A stretch of DNA of 64,000 nucleotides from DAOUBF01 sp034432795 (GCA_034432795.1 DAOUBF010000052.1:62001-126000), one strand, 5' to 3'. Counted from the first letter of the stretch, positions 1 through 8,299 are shown. Made by a program: numbers and translations. The notes: generated from the sequence alone by a model not told the origin.

Positions 1-2
1 GC

Positions 3-578
3 CAGGCCGAGATCATGGCTGAGATGGCGGCGCTCACGCCGATCTACGGCGGCATCCGCCATGAGCGGCTGGGCATTCAGGGGCTACAATGGCCCTGCCC
101 GACACTTGACCACCCCGGCACGCCTATCCTGCACACCGAGAAGTTCACGCGTGGGCTGGGGCGCTTCATGGCTGTTGAGCACATGCCTCCTGCCGAAGTC
201 CCCGACGCCGAATATCCTCTGCTCCTCACCACCGGGCGCACGCTGTATCATTACCACACGGGCACGCAGACGCGGCGCTCGCCTGGGCTGAACGCACTCG
301 TGCCGGAGGGGACGGTTGAACTGAATCCGGAGGACGCGCTGCGGTTGGGCATCGCCGATGGCGACCTGGTGCGGGCGCGCTCACGGCGCGGCGAGATCAT
401 CACCCGCGCCGAGGTGACCGAGGGCATCGCCCCCGGCGTCGTCTTCATGACCTTCCACTTCGCCGAGGCCGCCGCCAACCTGCTCACGCACGCCGCGCTT
501 GATCCGCTGGCGAAGATCCCGGAGTACAAGGCCTGCGCAGTGCGGCTGGAAGCGCTAAATGGCCATGATGGGGCATGA
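3..578 (+). CDS. Formate dehydrogenase alpha subunit, C-terminal part (5' truncated by window edge)
   Basis: This is the C-terminal part of a molybdopterin oxidoreductase; the reading frame is open from the first bases of the window. The segment LLTTGRTLYHYHTGTQTRR is typical of the molybdopterin-dinucleotide-binding domain of cytosolic formate dehydrogenases (FdhA/FdhF), which oxidise formate to CO2. The following VELNPEDALRLGIADGD and RRGEI stretches are the beta-barrel cofactor-binding domain. The Fe-S and catalytic Cys/Sec part lies outside the window. Family assignment is firm; the choice between formate dehydrogenase and a close relative rests on the YHYHTGTQTRR motif. Confidence 0.85.
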   Translation, partial: QAEIMAEMAALTPIYGGIRHERLGIQGLQWPCPTLDHPGTPILHTEKFTRGLGRFMAVEHMPPAEVPDAEYPLLLTTGRTLYHYHTGTQTRRSPGLNALVPEGTVELNPEDALRLGIADGDLVRARSRRGEIITRAEVTEGIAPGVVFMTFHFAEAAANLLTHAALDPLAKIPEYKACAVRLEALNGHDGA

Positions 579-602
579 GGCCTGGCTGGGGCTGTCTCGG
601 CA

Positions 603-676
603 GTCTCAGTAGAACACAGAACTGTCACCCTTCCCTGGCCCTCACCTATCCAGGGGGAGGGCTGGGGTGGGGGGCA
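603..676 (+). repeat. Composite G-rich repeat, family A, degenerate copy
   Basis: TCAGTAGAACACAGAACTGTCACCC is followed by CCAGGGGGAGGG and CTGGGGTGGGGGG. The same order of blocks occurs at 18471-18558 and, inverted, at 19744-19880 and 60164-60252. It fills the gap between formate dehydrogenase and the convergent DUF971 gene. Confidence 0.75.
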
Positions 677-711
677 GCTAAGCCCTCAACAAGTGACAGG
701 GGCAGTTCAGA

Positions 712-1026
712 CTACCCCCAGCTACGCAAGAGGTCCCAGGAATAGATACCGTACCGATGCCCATCGCCCCAGATGATTTGGAGCGCGTAGTTGCCCACAA
801 GCTCAGCCGATTCCACGCGAGTATCCAATGCGGGAAGGATACGCAGCGGATCGGGATTCTCCCGCAGGGTCTTGCACTCCGCGCAGGGACAATTCGCCCG
901 CAGGAACTCAAAAGAATACGTGCTCTCATGACCGTCGTTCCAGGTGATACGCAACTCCTTCCTGGTACGGTCAAAAACAATGTTGGTGGGTCGGGTTCGG
1001 GTCGTCTCCATGCCGCGACAGGCCAC
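712..1026 (-). CDS. DUF971 (GBBH-like N-terminal domain) protein
   Basis: A 104-residue stand-alone DUF971 protein. Visible family marks are an N-terminal IVFDRTRKELRITWNDGHES beta section, the cysteine motif CPCAEC near the middle, and the C-terminal WGDGHRYGIYSWDLLR signature. The fold matches the N-terminal domain of gamma-butyrobetaine hydroxylase; free-standing versions often lie near Fe-S or cofactor-assembly genes, but their role is not established. It converges on the formate dehydrogenase gene and is separated from it by a G-rich repeat. The start could be this ATG or the ATG five codons downstream (METTRTRP). Identity is secure, function unknown. Confidence 0.85.
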   Translation of the reverse strand: MACRGMETTRTRPTNIVFDRTRKELRITWNDGHESTYSFEFLRANCPCAECKTLRENPDPLRILPALDTRVESAELVGNYALQIIWGDGHRYGIYSWDLLRSWG

Positions 1027-1170
1027 TCAGGTATTCTCTAGTAGAAGCATACTTGAATCGCCCCCCAGAAGCAAACGGACCGTTTCGCCCTCCCGGTGAT
1101 GTGGTGGCATGTTCGCCAACCATGAAATACACCGACGAATGCCATGCCCCTGGTCTATGTTCCGCAAACA

Positions 1171-1179
1171 TGGTATAAT
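1171..1179 (+). promoter_or_regulatory. Extended -10 promoter of tRNA-Ser
   Basis: TGGTATAAT, a perfect TGnTATAAT extended -10, ends 12 nt before the tRNA. No good -35 is visible at 17 bp (TGGTCT), as is common with extended -10 promoters. Confidence 0.65.
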
Positions 1180-1191
1180 AGGCATTGGCCT

Positions 1192-1278
1192 GGAGAGGTA
1201 GCGTAGCCTGGTCTAACGCGCGCGCCTGGAGAGCGCGTGAGCAGCAATGCTCCGTGGGTTCAAATCCCACCCTCTCCG
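1192..1278 (+). tRNA. tRNA-Ser(GGA)
   Basis: The acceptor stem GGAGAGG (1192-1198) pairs with CCTCTCC (1271-1277). The anticodon stem CGCGC/GCGCG encloses the loop CTGGAGA, giving anticodon GGA, which reads UCC/UCU serine codons. A long variable arm (GAGCAGCAATGCTC region) is typical of class II tRNA-Ser, and the T loop is GGGTTCAAATCCC. The discriminator base is G, as expected for serine. CCA is not encoded (GCC follows). It stands alone with its own promoter. Confidence 0.96.
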
Positions 1279-1304
1279 CCTCCCTTGTGTCATAGATCAC
1301 GTAA

Positions 1305-1342
1305 CAGAGCGCAGGCGGCTTTCCCCCTGCGCTCTGCTGCTT
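1305..1342 (+). terminator. Hairpin terminator after tRNA-Ser
   Basis: CAGAGCGCAG (1305-1314) and CTGCGCTCTG (1327-1336) form a perfect 10-bp stem with a 12-nt loop, followed by the short T-rich CTGCTTTCC. It lies between the tRNA and the 3' end of the convergent SDR gene and may serve both. Confidence 0.6.
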
Positions 1343-1366
1343 TCCTGGGAATGAGAGGACAACGCG

Positions 1367-2185
1367 CTACCTGGATGCAGCCAGATCGTCGGCCCGCCGT
1401 GCACGCACCAGGCGCACTATGAACCAGTCCAGCAGCCAGGGCGCCAGCCGGTTGAGGGCTGCCCCCACAGCCAGCGGCCAGGGCAGGATCACCTGGCGGC
1501 GCGGGCGCCGGGCCAGGCGCACCACCACGCGGGCGACGTCCTCCGCCGAGACCCGCAGCCAGGCGGGTGAGTGCATGATGCGCTGCTCCAGGTGCGCCCT
1601 GGCGCCGAACTCGGTCCCTGTAGCCCCGCCAGGATAGACCACCGAGACGTGAATCCCCCAGGGTGCCACCTCGCGACGCAACGCCTCGCTGAAGCCCTCC
1701 ACCGCGAACTTGGTGGCCGCATAGACCGTGTAGCCGGGCGTGCCGATCCGCCCTGCGACCGAGGCTATGTTAATGATGTGGCCGCTGCGCTGGCGTTGCA
1801 TCACCGGCAGGACCGCACGGGTTAGCAGCACCATCCCCACGATGTTAACGTCAAACTGCTCGCGAATCTCCTCCGGCGTAAGGGCCTCCAACCAGTGGAT
1901 GCGCCCCAGGCCGGCGTTGTTCACCAGGATGTCTATGCGCCCGAAGCGCTCCAGGGCAGCCCTAGCCAGCGCCGCAATGTCCTCCTCGCGCCGCATGTCA
2001 GTGGGCACGACCAGCGTTTCGCAGCCGACCTCCTCCAGTTCGTGCGCCAGGGCTGCCAGGCGGTCAGCGCGGCGGGCGGCCAGGACGAGCCTGGCCCCGG
2101 TGGGGGCAAAGGCCCGTGCCGTCGCCTGGCCGATGCCGCTGGAGGCGCCGGTGATAAGGACGACCCGGCCACGGAGGTCCATCAT
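1367..2185 (-). CDS. Short-chain dehydrogenase/reductase (SDR)
   Basis: A classical NAD(P)-dependent SDR of 272 residues. The cofactor motif TGASSGIG is at residues 12-19, NNAG near 90, and the catalytic Ser plus YAATK (YxxxK) near 140-160. The hydrophobic C-terminal tail (LAPWLLDWFIVRLVRARR) suggests membrane association, as in the DltE/YqjQ-like short-chain subfamily. The substrate cannot be told. The gene begins with two ATGs (2185 and 2182). It is probably the last gene of a three-gene minus-strand operon, 25 bp after hpt. Confidence 0.88.
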   Translation of the reverse strand: MMDLRGRVVLITGASSGIGQATARAFAPTGARLVLAARRADRLAALAHELEEVGCETLVVPTDMRREEDIAALARAALERFGRIDILVNNAGLGRIHWLEALTPEEIREQFDVNIVGMVLLTRAVLPVMQRQRSGHIINIASVAGRIGTPGYTVYAATKFAVEGFSEALRREVAPWGIHVSVVYPGGATGTEFGARAHLEQRIMHSPAWLRVSAEDVARVVVRLARRPRRQVILPWPLAVGAALNRLAPWLLDWFIVRLVRARRADDLAASR

Positions 2186-2210
2186 AGACTGCGCCCGTTT
2201 CTGCGCGTAC

Positions 2211-2837
2211 TCAGCGCTCGCCGATACCCCAGCCAGGTTGTGCCAGGGGGGCCTGTCCTGCGTTACGGCTATTCACACCCTGGAGCAGCGCCACATAGGG
2301 GAGGTTGCGGAACTGCTGCTTGTAATCCATGCCGTAGCCCACGACAAAGGCATCGGGGATTTCAAAGCCGCGATAAGCCACCGGAATGTCAATCAGGCGC
2401 CGGTGGGGACGGTCAAGCAAAACGCACATCTTCAGGCTGGCAGGGCGGCGGGCCTGGAGCGTGCGCACCAGGTAAGCTGCGGTCAGGCCCGTATCAATAA
2501 TATCCTCCACCAGGAGCACATGGCGCCCCACAATGGGGTGGTCCAGGTCTTTGATCAGCCGCACCCCCCGTTCGCCGGGACGGTACTGGGAGATCGCCAG
2601 GAAATCTACGCTGATAGGCAAATGGATCGCCCGGATGAGGTCGGCCATGAAGATGAAGACGCCCTTAAGCACACCGACCAGGACAAGGTCGCGCCCGGCG
2701 TAGTCGTGGGTAATGGCTGCGCCCAGTTCGGCGACACGCTGGCGCAACGCCTCAGCTGTGATCAGCGTCTCACCCGGAACGGGCCGGGTAAGCGGCGTCG
2801 GCGTCGTCGGAGCAGACCAGGGGAAGATCGCGTTCAT
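2211..2837 (-). CDS. hpt: Hypoxanthine phosphoribosyltransferase
   Basis: Purine-salvage enzyme that converts hypoxanthine or guanine plus PRPP to IMP or GMP in the cytoplasm. The PRPP-binding signature VEDIIDTG lies at residues 110-117; GVLKGVFIFMADL near 55 and the DYKQQFRNLPYV end are typical of bacterial HPRTs. At 208 residues it is about 25 longer than most, because of an N-terminal proline/threonine-rich segment and a C-terminal extension after LPYV. Its start overlaps the upstream gene's stop by ATGA, so the two are probably translationally coupled. Confidence 0.93.
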   Translation of the reverse strand: MNAIFPWSAPTTPTPLTRPVPGETLITAEALRQRVAELGAAITHDYAGRDLVLVGVLKGVFIFMADLIRAIHLPISVDFLAISQYRPGERGVRLIKDLDHPIVGRHVLLVEDIIDTGLTAAYLVRTLQARRPASLKMCVLLDRPHRRLIDIPVAYRGFEIPDAFVVGYGMDYKQQFRNLPYVALLQGVNSRNAGQAPLAQPGWGIGER

Positions 2838-3295
2838 TCAGTTCGCTTGTCCGTTTCCCCATGACCATTATACACAATCGCGGTCCGACCGACCAGTTCG
2901 TCGCGGCGCGACTCCAGGCCGTGCTTGATCAAAATCGCGTCAAAGTCGTCCCGGTCCAGCAGTTTGACACGGATATGGGGATAAAGCTCCTGGAGGAGCC
3001 GCAGCTTGCGGTGTTTGCGCGTGGTCAGGCCCTGTTGCAGGGTGGTCAGTTCCACATAGAGGTCGTAATCGGGGAGGTAAAAATCGGGCGTGAAGCCCTC
3101 TGTGATGTTTCCGTTTTCGTCCCAGGCCAGGGGGAAGGTCCGGGGCTCGTATATCCAGGCGATCTGGTAGAAGTCAAGGATGCGGGCGAACTCAGCTTCA
3201 CTGGGGTGGGCGAAGGTCACTGAGGGGGTGGCTGCACGCTTCACTCGTCCCATCTGCCCGGTCTGCCCCCTTCCTACCGGCCCCCCCGGCCACAC
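2834..3295 (-). CDS. Hypothetical protein with PD-(D/E)XK-nuclease-like core, coupled to hpt
   Basis: A protein of up to 153 residues. A likelier start is the in-frame ATG of MGRVKRAATP about 15 codons in, since the first residues (MWPGGPVGRGQTG) look like untranslated leader. The core has an early Glu (SEAEFARILDF), then FTPDFYLPDYDLYVEL with an acidic pair spaced as in PD-(D/E)XK nucleases, and a basic helix TTRKHRKLRLL. No definite family can be named. It is translationally coupled to hpt through ATGA. A nuclease role is inferred only from the motif pattern. Confidence 0.6.
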   Translation of the reverse strand: MWPGGPVGRGQTGQMGRVKRAATPSVTFAHPSEAEFARILDFYQIAWIYEPRTFPLAWDENGNITEGFTPDFYLPDYDLYVELTTLQQGLTTRKHRKLRLLQELYPHIRVKLLDRDDFDAILIKHGLESRRDELVGRTAIVYNGHGETDKRTE

Positions 3296-3514
3296 TGCCG
3301 GGGTTGGGGTCGCGGCACACCCCGATGGCCACTATGTCGCAGTATCCCATATGGGCCTATACCGTCTGGATGCATGTCCTGTACACCCCTACATCTATGC
3401 CCATCGTTATTGTCCATCACCATATATATTACTCCCATATTTACGCTGTGTCAAGTCCCAAATCCCACATATGGCGATAAATCCGGCCCGATCCTGGCAC
3501 TTCTTTACCACTTC

Positions 3515-3523
3515 ATTATACCA
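3515..3523 (-). promoter_or_regulatory. Candidate extended -10 promoter for the hpt operon
   Basis: On the minus strand the sequence reads TGGTATAAT, an extended -10. It would give a leader of about 210 nt before the 2834-3295 gene. No clear -35 is seen. Confidence 0.45.
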
Positions 3524-3610
3524 CCTGCAGCGTGGAATTGGGTGAAATTGGGGACAAAAGTACCAGGGACAGGCACAGATGGCCCGGCGGTCGCCTTACG
3601 CCGGGGACCG

Positions 3611-3619
3611 TGCTAGAAT
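3611..3619 (+). promoter_or_regulatory. Candidate extended -10 promoter of the BNR lipoprotein
   Basis: TGCTAGAAT (TGnTAnnAT extended -10) lies 60 bp upstream of the chosen ATG at 3679. The -35 region is poor. Confidence 0.45.
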
Positions 3620-3678
3620 GTGAACCGCGTTGGAACGAAGAGGCACGGTGGGGCGTCTGTATCTGTGATGGAGATCAT

Positions 3679-6090
3679 ATGGGTACGCGGGGCACGATGA
3701 AACGCCTTCCTGTCCTCTGGGGAAGTCTAGGGAGCCTGGTGCTGCTCATAGCGGCCTGCGCCCGTCCGCCCACGCCGACGCCCACCCGCCCGCTGCCAAC
3801 TGCCCTCATCGCCAGCGTTCCCCCTACGCTGACCGCATCGCCCGGCGCCACTTTAACCCTAGCGACAACGTCTTCCCCGCCTACAGCTTCGCCCGGCCCA
3901 GGTAGGGTCACCCCCATGCCCTCTGCGACGCCGTCGCGAACGCCCACACCTAAGGCCACCGCTACCCCCACGCGGCAGCCCACAGCCCGCCCCACCACAA
4001 CGCCACCTCCCCCTCCTGTTGTATTGGCCGTGCCCATGAACACCCCGCTGATGCCCCCGCCGCCCGGCCAGCCCGATGAACCTCTGCTGGGCCTGACGGC
4101 GCTGGCGGTCTCGCCAGGGGGCAAGCTCGTCGCGGGTACCTACGGGAACGGCGTGATGATCTCGGAAGACGGCGGTGCAAGCTGGCGCGTCCACCGGGCC
4201 GGCCTGCCCGCCGAGGGCACGGTCATGGCGATCGTGCTCGCGCCGGACTTTGACAGCGGCGGAGAAGCCGCCCTGTTATTCGCAGAGCCTCAATTTGCCC
4301 TCGGCTTCACCGCCGCGTATCGCAGCCGCGATGGTGGCGCCACCTGGGAAGGGTATCCGGGGCTGAGCGCGCCGGTCTCTGAGATTGTCTACTCACCCGC
4401 CTACGCCAGCGATAGAACCGTCTTCGCCGTGCAAGGGGAACTTAACTCTGGCCGGTTGCTGCGTTCCACGAATCGGGGCGCAAGCTGGAGCGAAGTCCTG
4501 CCTCTCATAGCCTGTCCACTGAACCTGGCCCTCTCCCCGGCCTTCGCCGGTGACCGGACGGCCTTTGCGCCCCGCTGCGACCATGTGGTCAAATCCACCG
4601 ACGGCGGCGCGACCTGGACGGACGTACCGCTGGAGAGCGGCGATTTTGCTCGCGGCTCTCTGGAGATGGTGTATCTCCAGGTCCTGCCGGGTGAGCCGGT
4701 GGGCAGCCATCTACTGGCGCAGACCCTCGGTCAGGGCCTGCCGCGACTCTCTACCGACGGCGGACGCAACTGGGTCAGCCCCTATGACCCGGCCAGCGTT
4801 CCCTTTGCCTACGGCGTTCTACAACAGGTGGTCATCTCCCCTGAGGGCACCGACTTGTACGTCTTCGGGCGCAGCCACCTGTACGATACGGTCAGCCACC
4901 TGTGGCGTTCTACAGATAGCGGTCAAAGCTGGCAAGAGGTAGCGCATACGCCTACGGTGAGTTGCAACGGCCTGGTCTGCCCGGTGCTGAAGGCGCCTGG
5001 GGATCGGCGATTATGGGTGGCCACGCAGGATGGCCTGTTCCGCTCGGAGGATGGCGGGGGGACCTGGCGCTTCATCCATCCAGGCGGCAGCCGGATGCTG
5101 GCATATCCGCGCCCGGCGCGGTCTGCGGATGGCGTCGGTGTCGCGGTGAGCAACCGCGGCGGGGGCCGCTATGTCACGCAGTATCTCTTGTTGGAAGATC
5201 ACGGCGAGGGCTGGAGGCCGGTGCAGGCCTTTGAAGGGATTTCTCTGGGCGAAGTGCTGTTCCCCGCCCCCAACTACCGCCAGGATCGGCTGATCCTGGC
5301 CATCGGCGTGGATTTCGGCGGACAGACCTGGATCATGTCCCTTCGCCCCGACGAGCAGCCTGTCCTGCAAAAGCACGAGGACATCCCCCCTGGCAGTTAC
5401 GCCGCCTACACGCAGGTCTCCTATGCCGTGGACTACGCCACCAGCGGGCGGATAGACTTGCGACACGGCGGCTCCGGCGCGCTGTATCGTTCCACCGACC
5501 GGGGGCGCACATGGACGCATGTGGACCCCTCCGAGCCGGGCGCCTGCCTGCACCTGCCGGTACGCGGCTTCGGCGCGCTGTGGTCGGCCAACGCCACGGT
5601 GCGCAACCGGCTGCTATGTGCGATTGAGGACGAGCGCGGCTATACGGGCCTGGTCCAGCCTTTTGAACATGGCGAGATGTTGCGTCTCTTCGTGGAAGGC
5701 GGGGGCGTGGACGACCGGATCATCTATGCCCTGCTGCCGGGCGATCCAGCCGGGCCGGTGCTGGCCTATTATTATGATCCCGGCGGCGATCCAGGGCCGC
5801 TGCCCACGCCGCCGCCCGGCCTGTTCGCCCCGGACGCGGCGCTGCTGCGGGCCTGGCAGGGCACCCCCTCCTGTAACCCTGGGCCGCAGCCGTTGAGCGC
5901 TTTCCTGGGCTGGGCCACCGCACCGGCGCAGACCGTCCAGCTTGCCCGCCAATACTTTGAGGGCGGCACGATGATCTGGCGGGCGGACATCGGCGAGATC
6001 ATCGTGTATAGCCCGCCGGAGTCCGCTCGCTATGTCCCCTTCAGTTGTCCCATACGCTATGAGGTATTTACAGAGGTCGGCGGGCGTTAA
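3679..6090 (+). CDS. Large lipoprotein with BNR/sialidase-type beta-propeller repeats
   Basis: An 803-residue predicted exported lipoprotein. The start is ATG 3679 with GGAG five bases upstream; MKR at 3697 is an alternative. The hydrophobic stretch LVLLIAAC is a lipobox with Cys near residue 26, followed by about 90 residues of Pro/Thr linker. From about residue 130 to 680 there are repeated BNR boxes of type S-x-D-G-G-x-x-W (SEDGGASWRV, SRDGGATWEG, STDGGATWTD, STDGGRNW, SEDGGGTWRF, STDRGRTWTH), the mark of sialidase/sortilin-like beta-propellers. Sialidase catalytic residues cannot be identified, so a glycan- or polymer-binding surface role is more likely than hydrolysis. It ends before flagellar block 1 but has no visible link to it. 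Confidence 0.75.
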   Translation: MGTRGTMKRLPVLWGSLGSLVLLIAACARPPTPTPTRPLPTALIASVPPTLTASPGATLTLATTSSPPTASPGPGRVTPMPSATPSRTPTPKATATPTRQPTARPTTTPPPPPVVLAVPMNTPLMPPPPGQPDEPLLGLTALAVSPGGKLVAGTYGNGVMISEDGGASWRVHRAGLPAEGTVMAIVLAPDFDSGGEAALLFAEPQFALGFTAAYRSRDGGATWEGYPGLSAPVSEIVYSPAYASDRTVFAVQGELNSGRLLRSTNRGASWSEVLPLIACPLNLALSPAFAGDRTAFAPRCDHVVKSTDGGATWTDVPLESGDFARGSLEMVYLQVLPGEPVGSHLLAQTLGQGLPRLSTDGGRNWVSPYDPASVPFAYGVLQQVVISPEGTDLYVFGRSHLYDTVSHLWRSTDSGQSWQEVAHTPTVSCNGLVCPVLKAPGDRRLWVATQDGLFRSEDGGGTWRFIHPGGSRMLAYPRPARSADGVGVAVSNRGGGRYVTQYLLLEDHGEGWRPVQAFEGISLGEVLFPAPNYRQDRLILAIGVDFGGQTWIMSLRPDEQPVLQKHEDIPPGSYAAYTQVSYAVDYATSGRIDLRHGGSGALYRSTDRGRTWTHVDPSEPGACLHLPVRGFGALWSANATVRNRLLCAIEDERGYTGLVQPFEHGEMLRLFVEGGGVDDRIIYALLPGDPAGPVLAYYYDPGGDPGPLPTPPPGLFAPDAALLRAWQGTPSCNPGPQPLSAFLGWATAPAQTVQLARQYFEGGTMIWRADIGEIIVYSPPESARYVPFSCPIRYEVFTEVGGR

Positions 6091-6152
6091 CCGACCCTCC
6101 CAGCCGGGCTGAAGTCCGGTACTGGGAAGCCCGGCACCGGGAAGCCGATTTA

Positions 6153-6219
6153 TTTTACGCGACGTTTACCCCAGTTTCACATCTCCTTTACTGACGGCCT
6201 CCCGCGCCTGGAGTATTGT
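6153..6219 (+). promoter_or_regulatory. Phased 11-bp repeat array plus promoter upstream of fliR
   Basis: Four units end in AC at 6157, 6168, 6179 and 6190, an exact 11-bp period: TTTTACGC, GTTTACCC, GTTTCACA, CTTTACTG. The last unit runs into a -35-like CTGACG (6191-6196). A 17-bp spacer leads to the -10 TATTGT (6214-6219). The same geometry recurs at 19881-19947 and 32255-32321. Confidence 0.7.
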
Positions 6220-6246
6220 AGGGGCAGGCACAAGGCTTGTCCCTAG
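6218..6246 (+). repeat. GTAGGGGC-type palindrome (family B)
   Basis: GTAGGGGCAGGCACAAGG is followed by CTTGTCCCTAG, an imperfect palindrome of about 28 bp. Relatives lie at 42394, 47844, 55040 and 58546. It starts at the predicted transcription start of the fliR promoter. Confidence 0.65.
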
Positions 6247-6284
6247 TGCATGACCAGGCAGGCTGTCAGGGAATGGCTTTCGTC

Positions 6285-6372
6285 GGGCGGGTTTCTATAC
6301 CCGCCGTATCTGCCGTGCGTCCCGTAGCGGCAGGGTTGGAAACCCGTCGGCAGGTATGGAAACCTGCCCTAC
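6285..6372 (+). repeat. Double palindromic repeat (family D)
   Basis: GGGCGGGTTTCTATACCCGCC is followed by GGCAGGTATGGAAACCTGCC, each arm set self-complementary. The reverse complement of 34691-34752 carries the same blocks in the same order, and part recurs at 47680-47712. Confidence 0.8.
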
Positions 6373-6435
6373 TAGGGACGTGACCTGTCAAGCGCCGGGG
6401 GCATTTCGCCTTTGACGGTCACAGGAAGGCTGCCA

Positions 6436-7191
6436 ATGACGGTATCTATAGCTTACGTAGAGAGCTTTTTCCTGGCTCTAACGCGTATCCTGGCGATTTT
6501 CATGACCGCGCCGATCCTGAGCAACCGCCTGATCCCCACGCAGGTCAAGGTCGGGCTGGGCGTGTTGCTCACGGCCATCTTGCTGCCGTTCCAGGCCGAG
6601 GTCGGGCCAGCCGATCCTCTGGGCGTCTTCCTGCTGAACATCGGGCGCGAACTGGTCACGGGGATGCTGGTAGGTTTTGCGGGCCAGCTGGTCTTCGCCG
6701 CCTTCCAGACTATGGGCGATATGATCGGCCTCACTGCCGGGTTGCAGGCGGCCTATCTGCTCAACCCGACGTTGGGGACATCGGGCACGGCACTGGAAAG
6801 CTTCTATGCGCTGCTGGCGGCGCTGCTGTTCCTGACCCTAGATGGGCATCACCAGGTCATCCTGGCACTGCAGCGCACCTTTGAGATCGTGCCCTTGCGC
6901 ACGCTGGACCTGACCGTGTTGCAACCGGAGCGCCTGATCGCGCTCTCGGCGCACATGCTGGCGGCAGCGCTGCAGATGGCGCTGCCGGTCCTGGGGGCGG
7001 TATTGGTCGCCGACGTGGCCATGGCGCTCATGGCGCGGGTCGTGCCACAGATGAACGTGTTCTTCGTGGGCGCACCGCTCAAGCTGGGGCTGGCCCTGGC
7101 CGCGGTCGCGCTGGGCTTCCCCCTGATCCTGCCGCTCATGCGCACGGTCATGGCCCAGATCGGCCCGGAGATGGTGAGAGTATTACACTGA
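6436..7191 (+). CDS. fliR: Flagellar export apparatus protein FliR
   Basis: Inner-membrane component of the flagellar type III export gate, working with FliP, FliQ, FlhA and FlhB. The 251-residue product is strongly hydrophobic with about six membrane segments. Family-typical stretches include ESFFLALTRILAIFMTAPIL at the N-terminus and MNVFFVGAPLKLGLALAAVA near the C-terminus. ATG 6436 is chosen because AGGAAGG lies 6-7 bases upstream; an upstream in-frame TTG at 6412 has no such site. fliP and fliQ, usual upstream neighbours, are absent. The stop abuts the flhB start. Confidence 0.93.
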   Translation: MTVSIAYVESFFLALTRILAIFMTAPILSNRLIPTQVKVGLGVLLTAILLPFQAEVGPADPLGVFLLNIGRELVTGMLVGFAGQLVFAAFQTMGDMIGLTAGLQAAYLLNPTLGTSGTALESFYALLAALLFLTLDGHHQVILALQRTFEIVPLRTLDLTVLQPERLIALSAHMLAAALQMALPVLGAVLVADVAMALMARVVPQMNVFFVGAPLKLGLALAAVALGFPLILPLMRTVMAQIGPEMVRVLH

Positions 7192-8298
7192 ATGGCTGAA
7201 AAGACCGAAGCGCCCACCCCCAGGCGCCTGGCCGAGGCCCGGCAACACGGCCAGGTGGCCAAAAGCACCGAGCTGACCTCGGCGCTGGTGCTGCTTGCGG
7301 CTGTCTGGCTGCTGGGCGGCCAGGGGGCACAGATGAGCGCGGCGTTGACCGCGATCATGCGCCGGGCGTTTATCCGGCTGCCGGAAGTCCGCCCGGCCCT
7401 GGGCGGCCAGGAATGGACGGTGGGGACAATGGGGGCGGCTGCGCTGGGGCTGCTGTGGGAATTGGGGACGGCGGTCGGGCCGTTCTTGCTGGCGCTTCTG
7501 GCCGTCGGTGTGATCGCCAATGTCGCCCAGGTCGGCCTGCTGTTTACGACCTATACGCTTCAGCCCAGCCTGGCGCGGCTGAATCCGCTGGCCGGCCTGC
7601 GACGTTTCTTTTCAGCGAACGGCCTGGTGGAGTTGGGCAAGGCGCTGGCGAAGCTGGTCCTGATCGGCCTGGTCATTTACATCTCACTGCAGGGGGAGGC
7701 CGGAAGGCTGCTGGCGCTGGGCCAGATGGCGTTGCCTGAGGCCATCGGGACGCTGGCGCGGTTGCTGAGCGATCTGGCCTTGCGCGCCGCAGCCACCTAT
7801 CTATTCCTGGGGATCGTGGACTATCTCTACCAGCGGCGGCGATTCATGCAGTCCATGCGCATGACCCGCCAGGAGGTCATTGACGATCTGAAGCGCAGCG
7901 AGGGCGACCCCTTCCTGCGCGGGCGCATCCGGCAGAAGCAGCGCCAGTTGGCCCGCCTGCGCATGATGCAGGCCGTGCCCACCGCCGACGTGGTGATCAC
8001 CAACCCGACGCACCTGGCGGTGGCACTGCGCTACGACCCGCTGGCGATGAACGCGCCCCAGGTGGTGGCCAAAGGCGCCCATGAGATCGCCGAGCGCATT
8101 GTGGAGATCGCCCGCGAGCACCAGGTGCCCGTGATCCAGAATATCCCCCTGGCCCAGGCGCTGTACACCCTGGTGGAGATCGGGCAGGAGATCCCGGCGG
8201 AACTGTATGTGGCTGTGGCTGAGGTTCTGGCCTTCGTGTTCAATCTGCGGCGTGAGCGGAAAATCGGCAGGCGCTGGCCTCAGGCCGAGGCGCCGTAA
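7192..8298 (+). CDS. flhB: Flagellar export switch protein FlhB
   Basis: Membrane protein of the type III export gate that switches export from rod/hook to filament substrates after self-cleavage. It has 368 residues, with N-terminal MAEKTEAPTPRRLAEARQHG (the usual basic export-gate start), four membrane segments, and a cytoplasmic domain. The autocleavage motif NPTH is at residues 271-274, followed by HLAVALRYDP. It starts directly after the fliR stop. A second copy of its C-terminal domain is encoded at 47284-47556. Confidence 0.96.
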   Translation: MAEKTEAPTPRRLAEARQHGQVAKSTELTSALVLLAAVWLLGGQGAQMSAALTAIMRRAFIRLPEVRPALGGQEWTVGTMGAAALGLLWELGTAVGPFLLALLAVGVIANVAQVGLLFTTYTLQPSLARLNPLAGLRRFFSANGLVELGKALAKLVLIGLVIYISLQGEAGRLLALGQMALPEAIGTLARLLSDLALRAAATYLFLGIVDYLYQRRRFMQSMRMTRQEVIDDLKRSEGDPFLRGRIRQKQRQLARLRMMQAVPTADVVITNPTHLAVALRYDPLAMNAPQVVAKGAHEIAERIVEIAREHQVPVIQNIPLAQALYTLVEIGQEIPAELYVAVAEVLAFVFNLRRERKIGRRWPQAEAP

Positions 8299-8299
8299 A

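Larger units (their letters stand above)
3296..3678. other. AT-richer intergenic region between divergent genes
   Basis: This 383-bp gap separates the minus-strand hpt operon from the plus-strand lipoprotein gene. It is much richer in A/T (3400-3530) than its surroundings. It holds a candidate promoter in each direction (annotated separately). No ORF with coding character is apparent. Confidence 0.7.
6091..6435. other. 345-bp intergenic region holding the fliR promoter and repeats
   Basis: No gene is seen here. In order it holds a CCCGG-rich hairpin region (6108-6145, like the 27.2-kb repeat), the phased TTTTACGC promoter (6153-6219), a GTAGGGGC palindrome (6218-6246), and the GGGCGGGTTT/GCAGGTATGG double palindrome (6285-6372). 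All but the promoter are repeats found elsewhere in the window. Confidence 0.8.

Noticed and set aside
6285..6372. Family D palindrome as a riboswitch in the fliR leader
   Set aside because: The same block occurs inverted before fliF and in part before the cytochrome gene, so it is a mobile repeat rather than a gene-specific RNA.
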